Shown here in pieces: positions 1-5,105 of a stretch of DNA of 5,184 bases (position 1 is its first letter; every line of letters starts with the position of its first letter). The stretch comes from Helicobacter sp. (GTDB taxonomy: Bacteria > Campylobacterota > Campylobacteria > Campylobacterales > Helicobacteraceae), in assembly GCA_014799985.1 (NCBI GenBank), contig JAAVGZ010000017.1, forward strand, positions 1 through 5,184, read 5' to 3'. The notes beneath the pieces were generated by a model. It ran no database searches and had not been told where the DNA came from. It worked only from the letters and a program-made list of their open reading frames with translations. Made by a program: the position numbers and the translations under genes.

Positions 1-2
1 GA

Positions 3-101
3 TAGAATCATGAGCAATGGAGAATCAAAGATTGCAATCTTCAAAGCGGCGCTGTGCTATGGCTTCGCCATAGCTTTGCATGCGCTTTTTCTGGGGATTC
101 T
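3..101. repeat. Core repeat, left copy (structured, about 99 bp)
   Basis: This stretch matches 4999-5095 in inverted orientation; 10-48 is identical to its partner over 39 bases. The ends are TAGAATC (3-9) and GATTCT (96-101), inverted with respect to each other. Inside are a perfect 14-bp palindrome AAGATTGCAATCTT (28-41), an outer stem AAAGCG (43-48) with CGCTTT (83-88), and an 8-bp hairpin GCTATGGC-TTC-GCCATAGC (56-74). A T5 run (86-90) follows the outer stem, so on the plus strand it could weakly resemble a terminator. No coding potential is visible. The match and pairings are seen directly; any role as MITE-like element, mRNA end or structured RNA is inference. Confidence 0.85.
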
Positions 102-109
102 GCCTTATT

Positions 110-130
110 CCCCCTCCCTTGCGGAGGGGG
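110..130. repeat. GC-rich hairpin in left repeat mosaic
   Basis: CCCCCTCC (110-117) pairs perfectly with GGAGGGGG (123-130) around a 5-base loop. It lies in a segment of about 99 bp (102-200) that is absent at the corresponding place in the right-hand copy of the composite repeat, so it is probably a separate repeat module. There is no T-run on either side strong enough to call a terminator. Confidence 0.6.
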
Positions 131-141
131 TAATGGGGTGG

Positions 142-231
142 GTCATTGCGAGCGAGTGTAACGAGCGCGGCAATCAAACGTGTTGAGCATTCATGAACGG
201 TTGATTGCTTCGGCTATCGCCTCGCAATGAC
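142..231. repeat. GTCATTGCGAG palindromic repeat, copy 1
   Basis: The arms GTCATTGCGAG (142-152) and CTCGCAATGAC (221-231) are exact reverse complements. Inside them CAATCAA (171-177) pairs with TTGATTG (201-207), and CGT (179-181) with ACG (197-199). The whole can fold into a long interrupted hairpin of about 90 bases. Its right arm (201-231) is also present next to mlaF at 4967-4992. It has the form of a short non-autonomous palindromic repeat; I cannot name a published family. Confidence 0.75.
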
Positions 232-255
232 AAGAAATAGCACTCACAAAAATAT

Positions 256-279
256 CTATTGTCATGTTGAGCGTTAGCG
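256..279. repeat. 24-base repeat, inverted copy at 4917-4940
   Basis: These 24 bases, ending GTTGAGCGTTAGCG, recur perfectly as the reverse complement at 4917-4940 just after mlaF. The similarity continues outward without a gap through 222-255, so this is the inner end of a longer composite repeat rather than an isolated match. Confidence 0.85.
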
Positions 280-293
280 AAATATCTCTATTT

Positions 294-383
294 GTCATTG
301 CGAGCGTGGCAATCAAACGTATGCGAAGCTAGAATCATGGGGATTCTATGCCGTTTGATTGCAACGCTTACGCGCGCAATGAC
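294..383. repeat. GTCATTGCGAG palindromic repeat, copy 2, with collapsed core
   Basis: Three nested perfect stems are visible: GTCATTGCG (294-302) with CGCAATGAC (375-383), GCAATCAAACG (309-319) with CGTTTGATTGC (352-362), and TAGAATC (330-336) with GATTCTA (342-348). That is 27 base pairs in 90 bases. The centre, 330-347, equals the two ends of the left core repeat (3-11 joined to 93-101) with the 81-bp interior missing. The right arm can alternatively pair with 392-400. Confidence 0.8.
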
Positions 384-391
384 CCAAAAAC

Positions 392-411
392 GTCATTGCG
401 AGCAAAAATCC
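392..411. repeat. Partial GTCATTGCGAG repeat abutting yedF
   Basis: GTCATTGCGAGC starts another copy of the palindromic repeat, which breaks off 6 bases before the yedF stop codon (418-420, minus strand). GTCATTGCG (392-400) pairs with the end of the previous copy, CGCAATGAC (375-383), over 9 bp with an 8-base loop. On the minus strand this hairpin lies about 18 bases past the yedF stop and could cap the 3' end of its mRNA, but no T-run follows it, so I do not call a terminator. Confidence 0.55.
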
Positions 412-417
412 CCGCAC

Positions 418-1035
418 CTACAACACCACCAAACTATCGCTCGCGAGCATATTCTGCATTCCCTCGACAGCGTTGCCCGCAACGCCGACCTTGAGCTTGC
501 CCGTGAGCGCAAAATATTCCAAGCACGAGCTGCATGAATAGATTTCAACGCCTTGCTTCTCGAGCTGCTTCAAGACATCGCAAATCTCGGTGTTGTCGAC
601 TTTGTCATTCTCTGTGGTGAGCAAAACGCCGCGGTGGATAAAGAGAATCTTTTGGGGCAGAATCGCCGTTTGCAACAGCGCCTTGATAAAATTTTTGAGC
701 AACAACACGCCGAGTTCGCCCTCGCCGAGGCTATCGCTCTTAACCAACATCATCTTGGGCGCAATCTTCTCGCCCTCGCGCAGTGGCTCGTTTTTCTTGA
801 TTCTGTCGATGAGGCGGAACAAAAACTCGCCGTTTTCCAACATATCGAGCTCGAAGCTAAAGCCCTCGCCCTCGAGGAATCGCGTGAGATTCTCCTTTGC
901 GGTTGGCGAATTGCCGATAATCGAATAGCTGCGCAGCGTCAGCGAATGCGCATTGACATGCAAGAGCGCCTTTTGCGTGCGTACAATGGGTTCGGGGCAG
1001 GAGAGGTTGCGGACATCGATTTGAACATTTTGCAT
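418..1035 (-). CDS. yedF: YedF-like sulfur/selenium metabolism protein (TusA-like + DsrE-like)
   Basis: The 205-residue protein has two domains. Residues about 4-75 are TusA/SirA-like, with the CPEP motif at 13-16 whose Cys13 is the expected persulfide-carrying residue. Residues about 94-205 are DsrE-like, with the KSDSLGEGELG stretch near 99-109 and a CSSCLEY motif with Cys168 and Cys171. This architecture and length fit the YedF family found near selenium-metabolism genes; the exact reaction is not settled and I infer sulfur or selenium transfer in the cytoplasm. The ATG at 1035 is chosen because AAGGA sits 6 bases upstream; an in-frame ATG at 1080 would add 15 residues unlike the family and lacks such a site. 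It follows pseF after 70 bp, which hold a likely promoter of its own. No selD or selA is in the window. Confidence 0.9.
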   Translation of the reverse strand: MQNVQIDVRNLSCPEPIVRTQKALLHVNAHSLTLRSYSIIGNSPTAKENLTRFLEGEGFSFELDMLENGEFLFRLIDRIKKNEPLREGEKIAPKMMLVKSDSLGEGELGVLLLKNFIKALLQTAILPQKILFIHRGVLLTTENDKVDNTEICDVLKQLEKQGVEIYSCSSCLEYFALTGKLKVGVAGNAVEGMQNMLASDSLVVL

Positions 1036-1055
1036 GGAAATTCCTTGATTTGTAT

Positions 1056-1072
1056 TGTCTATGCCATAGACA
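1056..1072 (-). promoter_or_regulatory. 5' leader hairpin of yedF
   Basis: TGTCTAT and ATAGACA form a perfect 7-bp stem with a three-base loop. With the predicted start of transcription near 1072 the hairpin would be at the very 5' end of the yedF message, about 20 bases ahead of the start codon and clear of the AAGGA site. It could protect the mRNA end or be a protein-binding site; neither is shown. The half-site GTCTATG/CATAGAC recurs in the hairpin at 5118-5145. Confidence 0.5.
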
Positions 1073-1078
1073 TGCGCC

Positions 1079-1084
1079 ATTGTA
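1079..1084 (-). promoter_or_regulatory. Likely sigma-70 -10 box for yedF
   Basis: On the minus strand TACAAT (5 of 6 matches to TATAAT) is preceded by a short T-run, the usual context in Campylobacterota, where -35 boxes are weak. It would start transcription near 1072, leaving a leader of about 37 bases. This would let yedF be expressed apart from flgH-pseF. Confidence 0.5.
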
Positions 1085-1105
1085 GCGAAAACTCCTGATT
1101 TTGCC

Positions 1106-1792
1106 CTAAAGCTTTGCGCCACCTTTCTCGCGCAAGGCGTATTTGAGCTCGGCAATCGCCCAATCGTCCATCGTGTCGATGTCTTGCGCGTCCATTGCGC
1201 CAAGCGCGATTCCATAGCTTTGTGCGCCAAAAAGCGGAATCTCGCCGAGCCAATCGCGCGCCGCGCCAAAATAGAACTGCCCCGCGTCATGCCAGATTGT
1301 CGGCAAATCTTGCGAGCGTGTGTCGAGATGTTGCGGGTAGAGCATCGCGAGCGCGCCGTCTTTGTCGCGCTCAAATGCGCGCCAAATCGGGTAGTCATAC
1401 GCCACGACAGGGAAGCTGAAGGCATAATGCGCGAGCGCGCCAAGCCCCTCATGTAACGTTTGTTCGCGCACGAGCACGGCTGTGGGGTAGATGCAGCACA
1501 CATTAGAATCTGATTCCAAGCCAAGCGCGTTGATGGCATGAATCACGACATCTCGTGTCGTTGCGAAATCATCGCTCAATTTCTCGGGGCGCAAAAGCGG
1601 CTCTGCGCCAAGCGTCTCTGCGAGCGAGAGAATCTCGCTATCATCGCTGCTGACGACAATGCGACTAAAGATGTCGCTTTGTTGCAACACCCGCAGTGGA
1701 TACGACAGAATCGGCTTGCCCAAAAACTCCTTGAGATTCTTGCGCACAATGCGCTTGCTCCCGCCGCGCGCGGGCATGATGGCGATGTTCAT
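1106..1792 (-). CDS. pseF: CMP-pseudaminic acid synthetase (pseudaminic acid cytidylyltransferase)
   Basis: The 228-residue protein belongs to the acylneuraminate cytidylyltransferase family and would activate pseudaminic acid with CTP, giving CMP-pseudaminic acid for glycosylation of flagellin in the cytoplasm. The nucleotide-binding signature PARGGSKR is at 7-14 with Lys18-Asn19 after it, followed by SSDD (48-51), IYPTA (101-105), HDAGQFYFG (168-176) and a metal-binding DID at 204-206. Length fits single-domain PseF (228-235 residues). I prefer PseF to NeuA because of size and because flgH-pseF adjacency is known from H. pylori. The start ATG shares its A with the flgH TGA stop; no Shine-Dalgarno sequence is visible, so translation is probably coupled to flgH. 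In H. pylori pseG and pseH follow; here yedF does. Confidence 0.92.
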   Translation of the reverse strand: MNIAIMPARGGSKRIVRKNLKEFLGKPILSYPLRVLQQSDIFSRIVVSSDDSEILSLAETLGAEPLLRPEKLSDDFATTRDVVIHAINALGLESDSNVCCIYPTAVLVREQTLHEGLGALAHYAFSFPVVAYDYPIWRAFERDKDGALAMLYPQHLDTRSQDLPTIWHDAGQFYFGAARDWLGEIPLFGAQSYGIALGAMDAQDIDTMDDWAIAELKYALREKGGAKL

Positions 1793-2514
1793 CAGAAAGG
1801 CCACAACGCGGTGATAATCTTGCTGCCCCAACCGCGCTCGGTCGTGCGGCGCAACTCGCCTTGTGTGTCATACAGAATCTTCGCGTCCGCGATGTATTGC
1901 GAGTTAATCTGGTTGTTGCTGCCGATGTCATAGGGGCGAATCACGCCGCTAATGCGGATATGCTGCTTCTCGTTGTTCACCATAATCTCGCGCCCGCCCT
2001 CGATGTAGTAGTTGCCATTCTCCATAATCTTGATAATCCGCGCCGAAATGGTCGTTGCGAACGAATCGGTGCGGTTTTGGTTGCCGTTGCCCGTGAAGGT
2101 CATCGTGTTGTTGCCCGAGTTGATTCCAAACGAGCCGAGATTGTTCAAATCATTCACAATCGTGCCAATCGTGCGGTTCGTGCCGCCATAGGCGATGTTG
2201 GGCGTGGTCAGCGTGAAGTTCGAGTTCTCGTTGAGCGCCTTCGCGCCTGTGCTTGTCGCGCTCACGTTTTCGTTAATCACGACCGTAACCAAGTCATTGA
2301 CCTTCATCGCGCGCCTATCAGAAAAGAGCGGGTTGTCGCCCTGCCCAAAGAGGCTGCCTGCGTTGCCAAAGTTCTCCTCGACCTCTTTTGCCGGAATCTC
2401 CTCGACATATTGCGGTGGCTTGAAGCTAATCTGTGGGTCTGCTGTGCCCGGAAAGCAGCCAGTGAGCCAAAACGCCATGCACGCGCCAATGCTAATATGA
2501 ATGCAACTTTTCAT
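1792..2514 (-). CDS. flgH: Flagellar L-ring protein FlgH (outer-membrane lipoprotein)
   Basis: The 240-residue protein forms the L ring, the outer-membrane bushing around the flagellar rod. It starts with a lipoprotein signal peptide: Lys2, a hydrophobic stretch (5-17) and the lipobox LTGC with Cys20 as the lipidated residue. Family landmarks are GSLF (53-56), LFSDRRAMKVNDLVTVVI (63-80), GNYYIEGGREIMVNNE (168-182), SGVIRPYDI (189-197) and SQYIADAKI (205-213). The ATG at 2514 is chosen over one 45 bases upstream because the signal peptide then begins correctly and AAAGGGA lies about 6 bases before it. The gene heads a minus-strand operon with pseF. The promoter region carries a good sigma-54 site (2547-2564), which fits mid-stage flagellar timing. 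Confidence 0.97.
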   Translation of the reverse strand: MKSCIHISIGACMAFWLTGCFPGTADPQISFKPPQYVEEIPAKEVEENFGNAGSLFGQGDNPLFSDRRAMKVNDLVTVVINENVSATSTGAKALNENSNFTLTTPNIAYGGTNRTIGTIVNDLNNLGSFGINSGNNTMTFTGNGNQNRTDSFATTISARIIKIMENGNYYIEGGREIMVNNEKQHIRISGVIRPYDIGSNNQINSQYIADAKILYDTQGELRRTTERGWGSKIITALWPF

Positions 2515-2516
2515 TG

Positions 2517-2545
2517 TTGTCCCTTTGTATGAGTTTTGGTATAAT
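2517..2545 (+). promoter_or_regulatory. Sigma-70 promoter of the yqeY-prfB-mlaF operon
   Basis: A perfect -10 box TATAAT (2540-2545) is preceded by a T-rich GTTTTGG stretch. A weak -35 box TTGTCC (2517-2522) lies at 17-base spacing. Transcription would begin near 2552, giving a leader of about 28 bases before the yqeY ATG. The -35 region overlaps the flgH ribosome-binding site on the other strand. Confidence 0.7.
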
Positions 2546-2546
2546 A

Positions 2547-2564
2547 AAGCAAAGGGCATTCCAA
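2547..2564 (-). promoter_or_regulatory. Sigma-54 (RpoN) promoter of flgH
   Basis: The minus strand reads TTGGAATGCCCTTTGCTT. The invariant GG and GC are exactly 10 bases apart, as required for -24/-12 elements, and the sequence differs at one position from the TTGGAAC-N5-TTGCTT form typical of Helicobacter and Campylobacter flagellar genes. Transcription would start near 2537, about 22 bases before the flgH ATG. Activation by the flagellar response regulator FlgR is inferred from the family, not seen here. Confidence 0.78.
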
Positions 2565-2579
2565 CAACAAGGACAGAGC

Positions 2580-3041
2580 ATGAGCGAGAATCCGAGTCTG
2601 AAAAATCGCATACTAGACGACATCAAAACGGCGATGAAAAATGGCGATTCTTTCGCGCGCGACACATTGCGGCTGCTTAGCAGCGCCATCAAGCAAGTCG
2701 AGGTGGATTCGCGCACAACACTAGACGATTCTGCCGTTATCGCGATTCTGCGCAAGGCATGCAAGCAACGCGAGGAGGCGAGCGAGCAATACCAAAAGGC
2801 GGGGCGCAATGATTTGTTTGAGCATGAGCAAAAGGAGCTCGCGATTATCCGCGCCTATCTCCCCGCCTCGCTGTCCGATTCTGCGCTGCGTGAGGAGCTG
2901 CAAAAAATCATCGCCGAGCTTGGCGCAAAAGACATCAAAGACTTGGGCAAGGTGATGGGCGCGGCAAACGCGAAGCTCTCCGCCGTTGCGGAGGGCAAGC
3001 GCATCGCGGCATGCGCCAAAGAGATTCTGGGCAAGGGCTAG
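2580..3041 (+). CDS. yqeY: GatB/YqeY domain-containing protein
   Basis: The 153-residue protein, near the family's usual 145-150, matches the YqeY family. These soluble helical proteins resemble the C-terminal tRNA-binding region of the GatB amidotransferase subunit, but their own role is not established. Landmarks are RDTLRLLSSAIKQVEVDSR (27-45), KQREEASEQYQKAGRNDL (62-79), the E-rich segment leading to YLP (93-95), and LGKVMG (122-127) near the C-terminus. The ATG at 2580 is chosen because AAGGA lies 6 bases upstream and the family begins here; an earlier in-frame ATG would start inside the promoter. It is the first gene of a tight operon and its end carries the ribosome-binding site of prfB. 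Confidence 0.93.
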   Translation: MSENPSLKNRILDDIKTAMKNGDSFARDTLRLLSSAIKQVEVDSRTTLDDSAVIAILRKACKQREEASEQYQKAGRNDLFEHEQKELAIIRAYLPASLSDSALREELQKIIAELGAKDIKDLGKVMGAANAKLSAVAEGKRIAACAKEILGKG

Positions 3042-3044
3042 GAT

Positions 3045-4142
3045 TTGGACAACTACGAATACGCGGAGCTGCTCAAGACTCTGCAAACCAAATGCGACAA
3101 CATCGAATCGATTGTGCAGGTGGCACAAAAAAAAGAGCGGCTCGAAACAATCGCGCGCATGCAAGATGACGCGAGCTTTTGGAACGATTCTGACAAAAGC
3201 GCGGCGATTCTCAAAGAAAAACGTCAACTCGAACGAATCTTGGAGAAATACAACGCGAGCAAAAGCGCGCTTAGCGATAGTGTCGAGCTCTTCGAGATTG
3301 CCCAAGCCGAAAATGACGGCGAGATTCTCGCCTCGCTCTTCGCCGATTCAGACGCATTGCAATCATGCGTACGCAACCTCGAAATCGAGGTGATGCTAAG
3401 CGGCGAGCACGACAACGCAAACGCGATTCTCACAATCCACCCCGGAGCCGGCGGCACGGAATCGCAGGATTGGGCGAACATGGTCTATCGCATGTATTTG
3501 CGCTATTGCGAGCGCAAGGGCTTTGCGGCGGAGATTCTGGACTATCAAGAGGGCGAAGAGGCGGGAATCAAGGACGCCTCGCTGCTCATCAAGGGCGATT
3601 CTGCCTATGGCTATCTCAAGGTCGAAAGCGGAATCCACCGCTTAGTTCGCATTTCGCCGTTTGATTCTAATGGGCGGCGGCACACATCGTTTTGCTCGGT
3701 TGTCGTTACGCCCGAAATCGAAGACACGATTGAAATCGAGATTGCCGAGAAAGATTTGCGCATCGACACCTACCGCGCAAGCGGCGCGGGCGGGCAGCAT
3801 GTGAACAAAACCGAAAGCGCGATTCGCATTACGCACCTGCCAAGCGGCATTGTCGTGCAATGCCAAAACGACCGCAGCCAACACAAAAACAAAGCCACCG
3901 CGCTCAAGATGTTGCGCAGCAGGCTCTATGAGCTCGAGCGACTCAAGAAATCGCCCACGAGCTCGCAGCCAACGACCGAGATTGCGTGGGGACATCAGAT
4001 TCGCAACTATGTGCTCTACCCCTACCAACAAATCAAAGACACGCGCTCCAATCAGGCTTTTAGCGACACGGGCGCGATTCTCGATGGCGATTTGCAAAGC
4101 CTCATCGAGGGCGTGCTGATTGCCCAAGCGCAGACGCAATAG
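3045..4142 (+). CDS. prfB: Peptide chain release factor 2 (RF2)
   Basis: The 365-residue protein ends translation at UGA and UAA codons by triggering peptidyl-tRNA hydrolysis on the ribosome. The stop-codon-reading tripeptide SPF is at 204-206, marking RF2 rather than RF1, and the catalytic GGQ is at 249-251 within SGAGGQHVNKTES. The N-terminal helical domain contains the conserved KKERL (29-33). The start is TTG, three bases after yqeY, with AAGGG (3033-3037) 7 bases upstream inside yqeY. The frame is open throughout: the UGA frameshift site used for self-regulation in many bacteria, expected between residues 24 and 25, is missing. Translation is probably coupled to yqeY. Confidence 0.98.
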   Translation: MDNYEYAELLKTLQTKCDNIESIVQVAQKKERLETIARMQDDASFWNDSDKSAAILKEKRQLERILEKYNASKSALSDSVELFEIAQAENDGEILASLFADSDALQSCVRNLEIEVMLSGEHDNANAILTIHPGAGGTESQDWANMVYRMYLRYCERKGFAAEILDYQEGEEAGIKDASLLIKGDSAYGYLKVESGIHRLVRISPFDSNGRRHTSFCSVVVTPEIEDTIEIEIAEKDLRIDTYRASGAGGQHVNKTESAIRITHLPSGIVVQCQNDRSQHKNKATALKMLRSRLYELERLKKSPTSSQPTTEIAWGHQIRNYVLYPYQQIKDTRSNQAFSDTGAILDGDLQSLIEGVLIAQAQTQ

Positions 4143-4148
4143 ACCACG

Positions 4149-4904
4149 ATGGACATTTTGCTCAAAGAGGTGCGCAAGAAGTTTGGCGAACGCGAGGTGC
4201 TTCGCGGCGTGAATCTGCATTGCAAGAGCGGGCGCACAACGGTGGTTTTTGGGCTCTCGGGCGGGGGCAAATCGACCATTATCAAGCTCATCGTGCGGCT
4301 CATCGAGCCCACGAGCGGCGAAATCTTTGTCGGCGGCGAGAGCATCACGCGCGCCTCGCCCAAGCGGCTCAACGAAATGCGGCGGCAGATTGGATTCTTG
4401 TTCCAATCGGGCGCGCTGTTTGATTCCAAAAATGTGCTCGAAAATGTCGCGTTCCCGCTTGAGGAGCACACGCAGCTAAGCCGCGCCGAAATCCGCAAGA
4501 TTGTGTGCGAGAAGCTCGAGCTTGTCGGCTTGCGCCCCGATGTCGTGTTGCACCTTTTCCCCGATGAGCTAAGCGGGGGCATGAAAAAGCGCGTTGGGCT
4601 CGCGCGCAGCATTGCGCTCAACCCGCGCATTATCCTCTATGACGAGCCCACGAGCGGGCTTGACCCGATTAGCAGCGACCACATCACGCAGATGATTCGC
4701 CACCTGCAAGCCGAGCTTGGCGTAACATCGGTGCTGATTAGCCACGACATCAAGGAGAGCTTCAAGGCGGGCGATGATATGGCGATGTTGCTCGATGGCA
4801 GAATCATCGAGTATGGCGAGGCGAACGCGTTCGCGCAGAGCGAGCGTGCGGAGGTGCATCAGTTTCTCGAGGGCAAGGGAGAGGGCAAAATTGCGTTGTT
4901 GTGA
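4149..4904 (+). CDS. mlaF: MlaF-type ABC transporter ATP-binding protein (phospholipid transport)
   Basis: The 251-residue ATPase has Walker A GLSGGGKST (35-43), Q-loop Gln86, signature LSGGM (141-145), Walker B IILYDE (161-166), D-loop SGLD (169-172) and H-loop His199. The stretch FQSGALFDSKNVLENVAFPLEEH (from 85) and the C-terminal QFLEG tail are typical of MlaF, the cytoplasmic ATPase of the Mla/Mce system that moves phospholipids between inner and outer membrane to keep lipid asymmetry. The gene starts 6 bases after prfB with no clear Shine-Dalgarno sequence, so coupling is likely. The permease mlaE and substrate-binding mlaD are not in the window: upstream is prfB and downstream only repeats. 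A less likely alternative is the ATPase of another Mce-type importer. Confidence 0.92.
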   Translation: MDILLKEVRKKFGEREVLRGVNLHCKSGRTTVVFGLSGGGKSTIIKLIVRLIEPTSGEIFVGGESITRASPKRLNEMRRQIGFLFQSGALFDSKNVLENVAFPLEEHTQLSRAEIRKIVCEKLELVGLRPDVVLHLFPDELSGGMKKRVGLARSIALNPRIILYDEPTSGLDPISSDHITQMIRHLQAELGVTSVLISHDIKESFKAGDDMAMLLDGRIIEYGEANAFAQSERAEVHQFLEGKGEGKIALL

Positions 4905-4916
4905 TAGGAGATGCAA

Positions 4917-4940
4917 CGCTAACGCTCAACATGACAATAG
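4917..4940. repeat. 24-base repeat, inverted copy of 256-279
   Basis: This is the exact reverse complement of 256-279 and begins 13 bases after the mlaF stop codon. From here outward to 4992 the sequence aligns with 201-279, and beyond that 4999-5095 aligns with 3-101, so it is the inner boundary of the right composite repeat. Confidence 0.85.
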
Positions 4941-4966
4941 AAAATTTTGCATGCGCTATTTTGTGC

Positions 4967-4992
4967 CATTGCGAGCGAAGCGAAGCAATCAA
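4967..4992. repeat. Half copy of the CATTGCGAG palindromic repeat
   Basis: The stretch begins CATTGCGAGCGAAGCGAAGC and ends CAATCAA, corresponding to one arm of the palindromes at 142-231 and 294-383. The opposite arm is not present to the right; instead the core repeat follows after six bases. GCGAAGCGAAGC here has the regular form, whereas the left copies are degenerate. Confidence 0.7.
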
Positions 4993-4998
4993 CAGGCA

Positions 4999-5095
4999 TA
5001 GAATCCCCAGAAAAAGCGCGCGCAAAGCTAGCGTAGCTAGCACAGCCGCGCTTTGAAGATTGCAATCTTTGATTCTCCATTGCTCATAGATTCTA
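4999..5095. repeat. Core repeat, right copy (inverted)
   Basis: This is the inverted partner of 3-101. Its ends are TAGAATC (4999-5005) and GATTCTA (5089-5095). It has the same 14-bp palindrome (5056-5069), an outer stem AAAGCGCG (5013-5020) with CGCGCTTT (5047-5054), and a hairpin GCTAGC-GTA-GCTAGC (5027-5041). The hairpin arms differ in sequence and length from the left copy but pair perfectly, and the outer stem is 8 bp instead of 6. It lies about 95 bases past mlaF and could shape the 3' end of that transcript, though no T-run follows in that direction. Confidence 0.85.
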
Positions 5096-5105
5096 ATATT
5101 CCCAG

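Larger units (their letters stand above)
1..417. other. Gene-free repeat mosaic left of yedF
   Basis: No credible coding region, RNA gene or promoter is visible in these 417 bases. They consist almost wholly of repeats: core copy (3-101), GC-rich hairpin (110-130), palindromic copies (142-231, 294-383, 392-411) and the 24-base repeat (256-279). Short open frames here have no family resemblance and run through the palindromes. Confidence 0.75.

Noticed and set aside
142..411. CRISPR array from the repeated CATTGCGAG units
   Set aside because: The units are palindromic, uneven in spacing and orientation, differ in length, and there are no spacers of constant size or cas genes.
1036..1539. Long minus-strand open frame continuing yedF upstream by about 167 codons
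   Set aside because: It overlaps pseF in another frame, its translation resembles no TusA/DsrE protein, and the start at 1035 has a good ribosome-binding site.
1861..2532. 223-codon plus-strand open frame opposite flgH, and similar ones opposite yedF (553-1098) and prfB/mlaF (3642-4469, minus)
   Set aside because: They are antisense shadows of well-recognised genes, rich in Arg, Ala and Val as expected of GC-rich reverse frames, and have no recognisable motif.
2541..2546. Minus-strand TATTAT as a sigma-70 -10 box for flgH
   Set aside because: It is merely the reverse of the strong yqeY -10 region; the sigma-54 element beside it is a far better match and fits the gene's function, though secondary use cannot be excluded.
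4893..4919. Possible terminator of mlaF, GCGTTG pairing with CAACGC across the stop codon
   Set aside because: The stem is only 6 bp with a 15-base loop and no T-run follows.
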